Assembly (NCBI RefSeq): GCF_014207985.1 | Contig: NZ_JACHMI010000001.1 | Span: 2,463,001 to 2,527,000 of the forward strand | Direction of reading: 5' to 3' | Origin: Nonomuraea rubra | GTDB lineage: Bacteria; Actinomycetota; Actinomycetes; Streptosporangiales; Streptosporangiaceae | DNA length: 64,000 bases | In this document: positions 8,339 to 16,935 of the stretch, in pieces | Position numbering within the stretch: position 1 is the stretch's first letter | Layout: each line of letters opens with the position of its first letter | The notes under the pieces: model-generated | Seen by the model: only the letters and a program-made list of their open reading frames with translations | Database searches by the model: none | Told to the model about the DNA's origin: nothing | Made by a program: the position numbers and the translations under genes

Positions 8339-9016
8339 ATGAACGACGTGCTTGTTGGACGGGCCCTGGCCAAACGGTTCGGGCAGACGGTCGCCCTGGG
8401 CGGCGTGGACATCGCGGTACGGGCGGGCGAAGCCGTGGCGATCATGGGGCCGAGCGGTTCCGGCAAGTCGACGCTGCTGCACTGCCTGGCCGGCATCATG
8501 AAGCCGGACGGGGGCGAGGTGCACCTGCTCGGCCAGCGCATCGACTCGCTGGGCGAGCGCAGGCGCAGCGCGCTGCGCCGCACCCGCTTCGGCTTCGTCT
8601 TCCAGTTCGGCCAGCTCCTGCCCGAGCTGCCCGCCGAGGAGAACGTGGCGCTCCCGCTCATGCTGGGCGGGGTGCCGAGGGCCCAGGCCGTACGGCAGGC
8701 CCGCGAGTGGTTCCCCCCGCTCGGCCTGCACTCCATGGAGTCCAGGCGGCCGGGTGAGCTGTCCGGCGGCCAGGCGCAGCGGGTGGCCATCGCCAGGGCG
8801 CTGGTCACCAGGCCGGCCGTGGTCTTCGCCGACGAGCCCACGGGGGCGCTCGACCAGCAGACCGGGCAGGAGACGATGCGGCTGCTGGTGGAGGCCACCA
8901 AGCACAACGACGCCTGCCTGATCGTCGTCACCCACGACCCGAACGTGGCCGCCTGGTGCGACCGCACGGTCGAGGTCCGTGACGGCCGCCTGCTGGTGAG
9001 CGGGGCCTTCGCGTGA
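8339..9016 (+). CDS. ABC transporter ATP-binding protein (MacB/LolD-type)
   Basis: 225-residue ATPase with Walker A GPSGSGKST (about residues 36-44), Q-loop, signature LSGGQAQRVAIARAL, Walker B VVFADEPTGALD and H-loop VVTHD. This is the class that pairs with FtsX-fold permeases to drive mechanotransmission or export of peptides, lipids or antibiotics. It overlaps the permease gene by GTGA, and is divergent from a response regulator that may control it. Confidence 0.92.
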   Translation: MNDVLVGRALAKRFGQTVALGGVDIAVRAGEAVAIMGPSGSGKSTLLHCLAGIMKPDGGEVHLLGQRIDSLGERRRSALRRTRFGFVFQFGQLLPELPAEENVALPLMLGGVPRAQAVRQAREWFPPLGLHSMESRRPGELSGGQAQRVAIARALVTRPAVVFADEPTGALDQQTGQETMRLLVEATKHNDACLIVVTHDPNVAAWCDRTVEVRDGRLLVSGAFA

Positions 9017-10953
9017 ACCTCGACCTGACCTGGCGGCTGCTCAGGGGCGGCGGCCGCAGGGGGCTGCTCGGCACCTGGCTCACGCTGGCCGCCGTCGCGG
9101 TGGCCACGGCGCTGCTGCTGTTCGCGGTGGCCGCGAACTCCGCCTTCCAGGCCAGGGCCGAGCGCGGCGCCTGGCGCAACCCCGTCCCGGCCACCTCGGG
9201 CGCGGTGGCCGTCGAGGCGTCCCGCTACGACTTCGTCCGCGACCAGGCCATCACCGTGATCGACCTGGCCGCGCTCCCCGGTAAGAGCCCGGCCCCGCCG
9301 CCGGGGCTGCCCCGCTTCCCCGCGCCCGGCGAGGTGTGGCTGTCGCCCGCGCTGGCCGAGCTGGCCAGGGAGCTGCCCGCCGGCGAGCTGGCCGGCCGTT
9401 ACCCCGGCCCGGAGGGGGTGCTCGGCGACGAGGGGCTGGTGCATCCGGGCGAGCTGGTCGCGGTCGTCGGCCACGCGCCGGACAGTCCCGCGATGACCGC
9501 GGCCCGCTCCGGCGACTGGATCGTCGCCAAGCCGCCCGTCAAGGTCGCGAGCCTGGCGGGGCAGCCGAGCGAGGACGCGGAGGCGTACCGGATGCTCTCG
9601 CTCGTCGCCAGCGTGCTCATGGTGGTGCCGCTGCTGGTGTTCGGGGGCGCGGCGGCCCGGCTCACGGTGGCCAGGCGCGACCAGCGGCTGGCCGCACTGC
9701 GCCTGGTCGGGGCCACGCCCGGGCAGGTCGTCGCGATGACCGTGGCGGAGGCGGTGATGGTCGCGCTGGCCGGCGCGCTCGCGGGGGCCGTCGCCTTCGC
9801 CCTGGCCGTGCCGCTGCTGGCCGGGATCGAGATGCAGGGCGGGCCGTGGTTCGCCGCCGACCTGTTCCCCGGGCCGCTCGTCCTGGCCGGGGTGCTGGTC
9901 GCGGTGCCGCTGCTGGTGGGGCTCTCCGCGGTGGCCGGCCTGCGGCGGGTCGTGGTGAGCCCGCTCGGCGTGGCCAGGCGGGAGACGCCGCCGGCCATGC
10001 GGTTCGTACGGGTGCTCGCCCTGCTGGCGGTGCTGGCCGTGTTCCCGATGCTGACCAGGGGCACCAGCGTCGCGGTCATCGCGGTGGCGCTCGCGCTGGC
10101 GTTCCTGTGCATCAACCTGGTGGGGCCGTGGGTGGTCGGCGTGATCGGCCGGATCACGGCGGCGAGCGCGCGGGGCCCCGCCCGGCTGCTGGCAGGCCGG
10201 CGGCTGGTGGACGACCCGCGCGCCGCCTGGCGCACGGTGAGCGGCGTGGCGCTGACCGGCTTCGTGGCGGGCTTCCTCGGCCTGCTCAGCCCGGCGGCGT
10301 TCGACGGCGACGCGTCCGGCCCGCCGCAGCTCCGCGTCACCGCGCCCGCCGGGCAGGTGGCGGAGGTGGTGGGGCAGGCCCGAGAGCGGCTGCGCGCGGC
10401 CGGCGTGCAGGCCACCGTGAAGCCCGTCAAGGACGTCGTGGTGGCGGCCCTGGGCAGCTCCGCCGACACCGCCACCCTCGACCGCGCCCGCACCGCGATG
10501 GCCGGCCTGGTGCCCGGCCGCACGCCCACCACGGAACGTGACGACCAGCGGTTCGGCGTCCAGCTCCTGGCCGACGTCAGGGTGGGCACGATCGTGGTGC
10601 TGTCGGTGTCGTTCCTGGTGGCCATCGCCAGCTCGGGGATCACGGCCGCGTCGTCGATCCTGGACCGGCGGCAGACGTACGGGCTGCTGCGCCTGGCGGG
10701 CACGCCGCTGGAGGTGCTCGACCGGGCCCGCCGCGCCGAGACGCTGGTCCCGCTGACGGTCATGGGCGGCGGGGCGATCCTGGTCGGGGCGTTCTGCGCG
10801 GTGCCGTTCATGATCGGGGGCATGAACGTGGTCGGCGCGCTCACGCTGGCGGGCTGCGTCGTGGCGGGCTTCGCCGGGGTGGTCGGGGCGGGCGCGCTGA
10901 GCCGCCCGCTGCTCCGCTCGGTCACCGAGGACCCGGCGCCCCGCCCCGACTGA
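9013..10953 (+). CDS. FtsX/MacB-fold ABC transporter permease
   Basis: 646 residues from GTG 9013, coupled to the ATPase gene by a GTGA overlap. The N-terminal membrane helix is at about residues 17-43, followed by an extracytoplasmic region and then three-helix FtsX modules (about residues 195-340 and 530-635), with further spans in between; this is the duplicated-FtsX arrangement seen in actinomycete two-gene exporters. Motif RDQRLAALRLVGATPGQV marks the coupling region. Substrate unknown; such pairs often respond to cell-envelope antibiotics. Confidence 0.88.
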   Translation: MNLDLTWRLLRGGGRRGLLGTWLTLAAVAVATALLLFAVAANSAFQARAERGAWRNPVPATSGAVAVEASRYDFVRDQAITVIDLAALPGKSPAPPPGLPRFPAPGEVWLSPALAELARELPAGELAGRYPGPEGVLGDEGLVHPGELVAVVGHAPDSPAMTAARSGDWIVAKPPVKVASLAGQPSEDAEAYRMLSLVASVLMVVPLLVFGGAAARLTVARRDQRLAALRLVGATPGQVVAMTVAEAVMVALAGALAGAVAFALAVPLLAGIEMQGGPWFAADLFPGPLVLAGVLVAVPLLVGLSAVAGLRRVVVSPLGVARRETPPAMRFVRVLALLAVLAVFPMLTRGTSVAVIAVALALAFLCINLVGPWVVGVIGRITAASARGPARLLAGRRLVDDPRAAWRTVSGVALTGFVAGFLGLLSPAAFDGDASGPPQLRVTAPAGQVAEVVGQARERLRAAGVQATVKPVKDVVVAALGSSADTATLDRARTAMAGLVPGRTPTTERDDQRFGVQLLADVRVGTIVVLSVSFLVAIASSGITAASSILDRRQTYGLLRLAGTPLEVLDRARRAETLVPLTVMGGGAILVGAFCAVPFMIGGMNVVGALTLAGCVVAGFAGVVGAGALSRPLLRSVTEDPAPRPD

Positions 10954-10977
10954 CCGAGTGCGGCTATCCGAGTGCGG

Positions 10978-11979
10978 CTAACCGAGTACGAGGTCGCGGA
11001 CGAGCTTCAGCGAGGGCTCGTCCCGCACTCCCATGACGAGCAGGCTGGTGACCGGGCTGCGATGCCACAGCTCCAGCCGCTCCTTGATCCGGCCGGGCGG
11101 GCCGACGAGCGAGATGCCGTCGGCCAGCTCGTCCGGGATCGCCCGGAACGCCTCGTCCCTGCGCCCCGCCAGGTACAGCGCCTGGATGTGCTCGGCGGCC
11201 TCGGCGTAGCCCATCCGGCCGATGATGTCGGCGTGGAAGTTGCGCTGCTTGGCGCCCATGCCGCCGATGTACAGCGTCAGCATCGTCTTGACCACGTCGA
11301 GCGCGGCCCGCAGGTCGTCGGAGATCAGCACCATCACCATGGCCGCCACGTCGAAGCCCGGCTCGGCGCCCGACAGCGCCTCGCCGTACATCTCCTCGAT
11401 CTTCTCGGGGAACGCGAACAGCGGCAGCCAGCCCTGCCCCACCTCGGCGGCCAGCGCCACGTTCTTCGGTCCTTCCGCCCCGAGATAGAGGGGGATGTCG
11501 GGGCGGAGCGGATGGGTGATGGACTTCAGCGGTTTGCCCAGCCCGCCGGGCAGCGGCAGCGGGTAGTGGTCGCCGTCGCTGGTCACCGGCTCCTCGCGGC
11601 GCCACACCTTGCGCATGATCTCGACGTACTCGCGGGTCCTGGCCAGCGGCCTGGCGAACGGCTGGCCGTACCAGCCCTCCACCACCTGCGGCCCCGAGGC
11701 GCCCACGCCCAGCAGCAGCCGGCCGCCGGTGAGGTGGTCGAGGGTCATGGCGGTCATCGCGGTGGTGACCGGAGGTCTGGCCGAGATCTGGGCGATCGAG
11801 GTGCCCAGCTTGATGCGGGACGTACGCGCGCCGTACCAGGCCAGCGGCGTGAAGACGTCGCTGCCGTACGCCTCGGCCGTCCACACCGAGTCGTAGCCGA
11901 GCCGCTCGGCCGCCAGGACCGATTCTGTCGCGTCGTCGGCGTTGCGCTGCCAGTAGCCGAGGTTCAGACCGAGCTTCAT
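10978..11979 (-). CDS. LLM-class F420-dependent oxidoreductase
   Basis: 333-residue luciferase-like TIM barrel. The N-terminus (MKLGLNLGYW), the segment LDHLTGGRLLLGVGASGPQVVEGWYG and the C-terminal motif with a specific loop are typical of F420-dependent members (F420-dependent glucose-6-phosphate dehydrogenase/reductase-like), rather than FMN-dependent luciferases. ATG start with GGAGGTG upstream. Transcribed divergently from the sulfatase gene with an 82-bp gap. Substrate cannot be assigned. Confidence 0.85.
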   Translation of the reverse strand: MKLGLNLGYWQRNADDATESVLAAERLGYDSVWTAEAYGSDVFTPLAWYGARTSRIKLGTSIAQISARPPVTTAMTAMTLDHLTGGRLLLGVGASGPQVVEGWYGQPFARPLARTREYVEIMRKVWRREEPVTSDGDHYPLPLPGGLGKPLKSITHPLRPDIPLYLGAEGPKNVALAAEVGQGWLPLFAFPEKIEEMYGEALSGAEPGFDVAAMVMVLISDDLRAALDVVKTMLTLYIGGMGAKQRNFHADIIGRMGYAEAAEHIQALYLAGRRDEAFRAIPDELADGISLVGPPGRIKERLELWHRSPVTSLLVMGVRDEPSLKLVRDLVLG

Positions 11980-12061
11980 GGGACACCTCCGGAATTAAGT
12001 TCTATTACGTCCGGGGATGTCCCAAGTGTCAATGGAGGATCTTCCGGGGTAGTCACACTCT

Positions 12062-13489
12062 GTGCTCAAGGCTCTCTGTCGACTCGCGTGCCTGCTGCTC
12101 CTCCTGCCCGCAGCAGAGCCGACGATCGCGGCGGGCGACTCCCGGCCCAACGTCGTCCTCATCCTGGCCGACGACCTCGAGACCGGCACCCTGCCGCTCT
12201 TCCCCAACATCACGCGGCACCTCGTCCAGCAGGGCGCCTCGTTCGACCGCTTCTTCGTGACGAACTCCTGGTGCTGCCCCTCCAGGGCGTCGATCCTGCG
12301 CTCCCAGCACGTCCACAGCCACGGCGTGCTGACCAACACCGCCCCGGAAGGGGGATTCGACCGCTTCCACACCCAGGGTCTGGAACGTTCCACCGTCGGC
12401 ACCTGGATGCGGGAGGCCGGCTACCGCACCGGCCTGATGGGCAAGTTCCTCAACCACTATCCGGGCGAGACGGCCGGGGGCACGTACGTGCCGCCGGGCT
12501 GGGACGAGTGGGACGTGCCGGTGCGCAAGCTCTACGAGGAGTACGGCTACCGGCTCAACGAGAACGGCGTGACCCGCGACTATGGCTGGGAGGAGCAGGA
12601 CTACCTGTCCGACGTGCTGGCCCGCAAGGCCCGCGACTTCATCGCCGGCGCCGACCAGCCGTTCTTTCTCTTCCTCGCCCCGATCGGCCCGCACAACCCG
12701 GCCAACCCGGCCCACCGGCACGCCCACGCCTTCCCGCTGGCCATGGCGCCGCGCACGCCGTCGTTCAACCAGGCGGACGTGAGCCGCGAGCCGTTCTGGC
12801 TGCGCAACAGGCCCCCGCTCCCGCTGGACGCCCAGGCCGACGTGGACGAGACCTACCGCAGGCGGCTGCGGGCCATGCTCGGCGTGGACGACCTCGTCGG
12901 CTCGGTGGTCGGCGCCCTGCGGGAGGCCGGGAAGCTGGACGACACGTACATCTTCTTCACCTCGGACAACGGCTTCCACCTCGGCACGCATCGCCTCAAG
13001 CAGGGCAAGACCACCCCGTTCGAGGAGACGATCAGGGTCCCGCTCGTCGTGCGCGGCCCCGGCATCGCCCCCGGCTCGACGATCAACCGGATGGGCGCCA
13101 CGATCGACCTTGCCCCGACCTTCGCCGAGCTGGGCGGGGCCGTCCTGCCGCCGTTCGCGGAGGGCCGCTCGCTGGTGCCACTGCTGCGCGGCAGGCCGCC
13201 CGCGGAATGGCGGAAGCACGTGCTGGTGGAGTTCACCCGGCCGGCCGACCCGTCGTCGGCCGCCCAGACGCCTGTGCCCGCCTATCGGGCGTTGCGAACG
13301 GAGCAGTACACCTATGTCCGGTACGAGACGGGCGAGCGGCAGCTCTACGACCTGAACACCGACCCCTACCAGCTCGCCAACCTGGCAGCGACCGCCGACC
13401 CGGCCCTGGTGGCGCGGCTGGACAGGCAGTTGGCGGCGATGGCCGCGTGCGCGGGGGCGGCCTGCCGCCAGGCCGACAGTCAGGGCTAG
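12062..13489 (+). CDS. secreted sulfatase (type I, formylglycine-dependent)
   Basis: 475 residues with an N-terminal signal peptide (residues 1-24). The sulfatase core follows directly: metal-binding D37-D38 in ILADDLE, and the CxPSR motif at C71 (CCPSR), the cysteine converted to formylglycine. TSDNGFHLG supplies further metal ligands. Activity therefore needs a formylglycine-generating enzyme not present in this window. GTG start. The stop overlaps the stop of the convergent GntR gene (CTAG shared). Candidate substrates are sulfated polysaccharides or aryl sulfates; specificity is not visible. Confidence 0.9.
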   Translation: MLKALCRLACLLLLLPAAEPTIAAGDSRPNVVLILADDLETGTLPLFPNITRHLVQQGASFDRFFVTNSWCCPSRASILRSQHVHSHGVLTNTAPEGGFDRFHTQGLERSTVGTWMREAGYRTGLMGKFLNHYPGETAGGTYVPPGWDEWDVPVRKLYEEYGYRLNENGVTRDYGWEEQDYLSDVLARKARDFIAGADQPFFLFLAPIGPHNPANPAHRHAHAFPLAMAPRTPSFNQADVSREPFWLRNRPPLPLDAQADVDETYRRRLRAMLGVDDLVGSVVGALREAGKLDDTYIFFTSDNGFHLGTHRLKQGKTTPFEETIRVPLVVRGPGIAPGSTINRMGATIDLAPTFAELGGAVLPPFAEGRSLVPLLRGRPPAEWRKHVLVEFTRPADPSSAAQTPVPAYRALRTEQYTYVRYETGERQLYDLNTDPYQLANLAATADPALVARLDRQLAAMAACAGAACRQADSQG

Positions 13490-14184
13490 CGGAACAGCGA
13501 CGGGTACGCGTGCGCCAGATGCTCCGACACGGCCAGGGTCGCCTCGTCCGCCTCGCCCCGTTCGATGGCCTCCAGGATCCGTACGTGGTCCGCGCGCAGG
13601 ATGGAGGTGTCCCCGAGGCGTTGCACCGCTTCGACCGAGTACCTGCGCATCGAGTCGCGCAGCGAGCGCATGATGGCCGCGATGAGCCGGTTGCCCGAGG
13701 CGTCCGCGATCGCGCAGTGGAAGGCCGTGTCGTGCTCGACGAACTCCTCGGCCGTCCGTGCCCCGTCCATGCCGGCCAGGGCGGCGGCCAGGGCGGAGGT
13801 GTCGGCCCGGGCCGTGGCGGCCTGCGCGGCGGCCCACTGCTCGATCATGTGCCGGGTGTCGATGACCTCGCGCATCTCCAGGCTGGCCAGGCCGAGGTGC
13901 AGCCGGAGCAGGTCGGTCAGCGCGGAGTCGGGGCGCGAGGTGAGCACGGCGCCCGCGTCGGGCCCCCGGCCGACCTGGGAGGAGACCACGCCGAGGGTCT
14001 CCAGCACGCGCATCGCCTCGCGTACCGAGGAGCGGCTGACGCCGAGCTGCTCGGCGAGCTGGCGCTCGGCGGGCAGCCGGTCGCCCACGGTGAGGCCGTC
14101 CTCGGCGATGCGCCGCTCGATCTGAGCGAGTACGTCCTCGAACGTCCGCGTCCGCTTGACGGGACGCCAGCCGGTGTCCTCCAC
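13486..14184 (-). CDS. FadR-type GntR regulator (FCD domain), probable lactate regulator
   Basis: 232 residues: winged helix (about 12-75, with LPAERQLAEQLGVSRSSVREAMRVLETLGVV) and an FCD ligand domain (about 90-220; metal-binding His in EFVEHDTAFH). Start set at GTG 14184 because AGGAGG lies 6 bases upstream; ATG 14199 is an alternative. It is divergent from the lutABC operon, and two palindromes of the class recognised by FadR/LldR proteins (TGGTC-N-GACCA) lie between them, so it most likely represses lutABC in the absence of L-lactate and controls itself. Confidence 0.9.
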   Translation of the reverse strand: MEDTGWRPVKRTRTFEDVLAQIERRIAEDGLTVGDRLPAERQLAEQLGVSRSSVREAMRVLETLGVVSSQVGRGPDAGAVLTSRPDSALTDLLRLHLGLASLEMREVIDTRHMIEQWAAAQAATARADTSALAAALAGMDGARTAEEFVEHDTAFHCAIADASGNRLIAAIMRSLRDSMRRYSVEAVQRLGDTSILRADHVRILEAIERGEADEATLAVSEHLAHAYPSLFR

Positions 14185-14224
14185 CCGGAGCCTCCTCATG
14201 CTGGCCGGAAACGTTGTGGTTCGA

Positions 14225-14239
14225 TATGGTCTGACCATA
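14225..14239. promoter_or_regulatory. operator 1 for the FCD GntR regulator
   Basis: TATGGTCTGACCATA, a perfect 15-bp palindrome around a central T. It matches the TGGTC-N-GACCA core bound by FadR-type GntR proteins. It lies 33 bp upstream of the lutA start and 41 bp from the regulator start. Confidence 0.75.
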
Positions 14240-14240
14240 C

Positions 14241-14255
14241 TGTGGTCTGACCATA
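14241..14255. promoter_or_regulatory. operator 2 for the FCD GntR regulator
   Basis: TGTGGTCTGACCATA, the same palindrome with one mismatch in the left flank. Its centre is 16 bp from that of operator 1, so two dimers could sit side by side, and it ends 16 bp before the lutA start codon, a position expected to block transcription or initiation. Confidence 0.72.
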
Positions 14256-14271
14256 CTTCGGAAGGAGAGCC

Positions 14272-15003
14272 GTGCGAGTCGCCCTGTTCATCACGTGCGT
14301 GAACGACACGCTCTTCCCGGGCACCGGCAAGGCCGTGGTGTCGCTCCTGCGCAGGCTCGGCTGCGACGTGGACTTCCCCGTGGCCCAGACGTGCTGCGGG
14401 CAGATGCACGTCAACACCGGCTACCGGGAGGAGGGCGTGCGGCTGGCCCGGCACTTCACGGAGGTGTTCGCCGGGTACGACGCGGTCGTCGCGCCGTCGG
14501 GGTCGTGCGCGGCCATGGTGCGCGAGCAGTACCCGAAGCTGGCCAGGCCGGGCAGCAGGGGAGCGGCGGCGATCGCGGAGGTCGCGCCCAGGGTGTACGA
14601 GCTGTCGGAGTTCCTGATCGACGTGCTGAAGGTCGAGGACGTCGGCGCATATTTCCCGCATCGGGTGACATATCACCCGACGTGCCACTCGCTGCGCGGC
14701 CTCCACCTGGGCGACCGGCCCGCCAGGCTGCTGCGGAACGTGCGCGGCCTGGAGCTCGTGCCGCTGCCGGGCGCCGAGGAGTGCTGCGGCTTCGGCGGCA
14801 CGTTCGCGGTCAAGAACCCGGCGGTCTCCGCCGCGATGGGCGCCGACAAGACCCGCGCCATCATGGACACCGGCGCCGAGGTGCTCTGCGCGGCCGACAA
14901 CTCCTGCCTCATGCACATCGGCGGCACCCTGCGCCGCCAGCAGACCGGCGTCAGGACCATGCACCTGGCGGAGATCCTCGCATCGACGGAGGAGGCCCAA
15001 TGA
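14272..15003 (+). CDS. lutA: L-lactate utilisation protein LutA/LldE, Fe-S binding
   Basis: 243 residues with two cysteine-rich CCG domains (QTCCGQM near residue 42 and EECCGFGGTF near residue 168), the signature of LutA/GlpC-like electron-transfer subunits. Together with LutB and LutC it oxidises L-lactate to pyruvate in the cytoplasm. GTG start with AAGGAGAG upstream. Stop overlaps the lutB start (ATGA). Two GntR operators lie directly upstream. Confidence 0.93.
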   Translation: MRVALFITCVNDTLFPGTGKAVVSLLRRLGCDVDFPVAQTCCGQMHVNTGYREEGVRLARHFTEVFAGYDAVVAPSGSCAAMVREQYPKLARPGSRGAAAIAEVAPRVYELSEFLIDVLKVEDVGAYFPHRVTYHPTCHSLRGLHLGDRPARLLRNVRGLELVPLPGAEECCGFGGTFAVKNPAVSAAMGADKTRAIMDTGAEVLCAADNSCLMHIGGTLRRQQTGVRTMHLAEILASTEEAQ

Positions 15004-16391
15004 GCGCGACATTCCTCGGCATGCCAGGAAGCTTCCCGGAGAACTCCCGGGAAGCCGTACAGAACTCGCAGCTCCGCTTCAACCTCCGCAAGGCCACCCA
15101 CACCATTCGCGACAAGCGGGCGAGCGTCGTCGGCGAGCTGCCCGACTGGCAGGAGCTGCGCGCGGCCGGCAAGGCCATCAAGGACCACACGCTGCGCAAC
15201 CTCGACCGCTACCTGATCCAGCTCGAAGCGGCCGTCACGGAGGCGGGCGGCACCGTGCACTGGGCCAGGGACGCCGCCGAGGCCAACCGCATCGTGACGG
15301 ACCTGGTCAAGGCCACCGGCGAGACCGAGGTGGTCAAGGTCAAGTCGATGGCCACCCAGGAGATCGAGCTCAACCAGGCGCTGGCCGAGCACGGCATCAC
15401 CGCGTACGAGACGGACCTGGCCGAGCTGATCGTCCAGCTCGGCGACGACTTCCCCAGCCACATCCTGGTCCCCGCGATCCACCGCAACCGGTCGGAGATC
15501 CGCGAGATCTTCCTCGACAAGATGCCGCACGTCTCCGCCGACCTCACCGACGACCCGCCCGCCCTCACCGAGGCCGCCCGGCTCCACCTGCGCGAACGCT
15601 TCCTCAGGAGCAAGGTCGCGATCTCCGGCGCGAACTTCATGGTGGCCGAGACCGGCACGCTGGTGGTGCTGGAGTCGGAGGGCAACGGCCGCATGTGCCT
15701 GACCCTGCCCGAGACCCTCATCAGCGTCGTCGGGATCGAGAAGCTGCTGCCCTCCTGGCGGGATCTGGAGGTGTTCCTCCAGCTCCTGCCCAGAAGCTCC
15801 ACGGGCGAGCGGATGAACCCCTACACGAGCATGTGGACCGGCGCCGTCGAAGGCCAGGAGTTCCACCTGGTGCTGCTCGACAACGGCCGCACCGACGTGC
15901 TCGCCGACGAGGTGGGCCGCCAGGCGCTGCGCTGCATCCGCTGCTCGGCCTGCCTGAACGTGTGCCCCGTGTACGAGCGCGCGGGCGGCCACGCGTACGG
16001 CTCGGTCTATCCCGGCCCCATCGGCGCGATCCTCACCCCGCAGCTCAGAGGCATGTCCTCCGAGCTGGACGCCTCGCTGCCGTTCGCCTCCAGTCTCTGC
16101 GGCGCCTGCTACGAGGCCTGCCCGGTGGCCATCGACATCCCCGAGGTCCTGGTGGACCTGCGGGCCAAGGCGCCGCACGCGGCGGCGGAGAAGGCCGGCA
16201 TGAAGGTGGCCGGCTGGATACTCAACGACCACGAGCGGCTGGCCAGGGCGCAGCGCGCCGCGACCCGCGTACGGAAGCTGGTGCCCAAGCGGCTGCCGGG
16301 CCCGCTGTCGGCGTGGACGGACACCCGGGACCTGCCCGAGATTCCCGAAGAATCCTTCAGAGACTGGTGGGAGCGGAATGAGCGCGCGTGA
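15000..16391 (+). CDS. lutB: L-lactate utilisation iron-sulfur protein LutB/LldF
   Basis: 463 residues: LUD domain (about residues 55-290) followed by a ferredoxin-like segment with two [4Fe-4S] motifs, CIRCSACLNVCP and CGACYEACP, and a C-terminal extension. This is the standard LutB arrangement and length. Coupled to lutA by ATGA and overlapping lutC by 14 bp, so the three proteins are made from one operon. Confidence 0.94.
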   Translation: MSATFLGMPGSFPENSREAVQNSQLRFNLRKATHTIRDKRASVVGELPDWQELRAAGKAIKDHTLRNLDRYLIQLEAAVTEAGGTVHWARDAAEANRIVTDLVKATGETEVVKVKSMATQEIELNQALAEHGITAYETDLAELIVQLGDDFPSHILVPAIHRNRSEIREIFLDKMPHVSADLTDDPPALTEAARLHLRERFLRSKVAISGANFMVAETGTLVVLESEGNGRMCLTLPETLISVVGIEKLLPSWRDLEVFLQLLPRSSTGERMNPYTSMWTGAVEGQEFHLVLLDNGRTDVLADEVGRQALRCIRCSACLNVCPVYERAGGHAYGSVYPGPIGAILTPQLRGMSSELDASLPFASSLCGACYEACPVAIDIPEVLVDLRAKAPHAAAEKAGMKVAGWILNDHERLARAQRAATRVRKLVPKRLPGPLSAWTDTRDLPEIPEESFRDWWERNERA

Positions 16392-16935
16392 GGAGATCCT
16401 CGCCAGGGTCCGCAAGGCCGTCGCCGGAGCCGGGGACGTGGAGATCCCCCGGCACTACCGGGCGGACCGGCAGGGCGGCGACCTGGTGGAGCTGTTCGCA
16501 GAGCGGGTGGACGACTACCGGGCGATCGTGCACGTCGTCCCGGCGGCCGAGGTCCCCGGCAAGATCGACGAATGCCTCGGCGAGCGCCGCATGATCGTCC
16601 CGGACGGCTTCGGCCGGGAGGGCGGCTGGCACGACGTGAACACGGCCGACGGCGTGGTCACGAACTGCGCCGTGGCCATCGCCGAGACCGGCACCATCGT
16701 CCTCGACCACGGCCCCGGCCAGGGCACCAGGGCGCAGACGCTGGTCCCCGACTACCACCTGTGCGTGGTGCGGGCCGACCAGATCGTGCCGGGCGTGCCG
16801 GAGGCCGTCGCCCGGCTCGACCCGGCCCGCCCCCTCACCTGGATCAGCGGCCCCTCGGCCACCAGTGACATCGAGCTGAACCGGGTCGAGGGCGTGCACG
16901 GCCCCCGCACCCTGGAAGTGATCATCAGTACCTGA
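16378..16935 (+). CDS. lutC: L-lactate utilisation protein LutC/LldG
   Basis: 185-residue LUD-domain protein, the third subunit of the lactate oxidation complex. The C-terminal LUD signature (GVVTNCAVAIAETGTIVLDHGPGQG, as scattered motif) and SATSDIELNRVEGVHGPR end is typical. ATG lies inside the end of lutB. Its 3-prime end overlaps the convergent baeRF-like gene by 11 bp. Confidence 0.92.
   Translation: MSAREEILARVRKAVAGAGDVEIPRHYRADRQGGDLVELFAERVDDYRAIVHVVPAAEVPGKIDECLGERRMIVPDGFGREGGWHDVNTADGVVTNCAVAIAETGTIVLDHGPGQGTRAQTLVPDYHLCVVRADQIVPGVPEAVARLDPARPLTWISGPSATSDIELNRVEGVHGPRTLEVIIST

Noticed and set aside
12053..14254. Long minus-strand open frame opposite the sulfatase
   Set aside because: Antisense of sulfatase and an alternative frame over the GntR gene; composition is typical of antisense reading.
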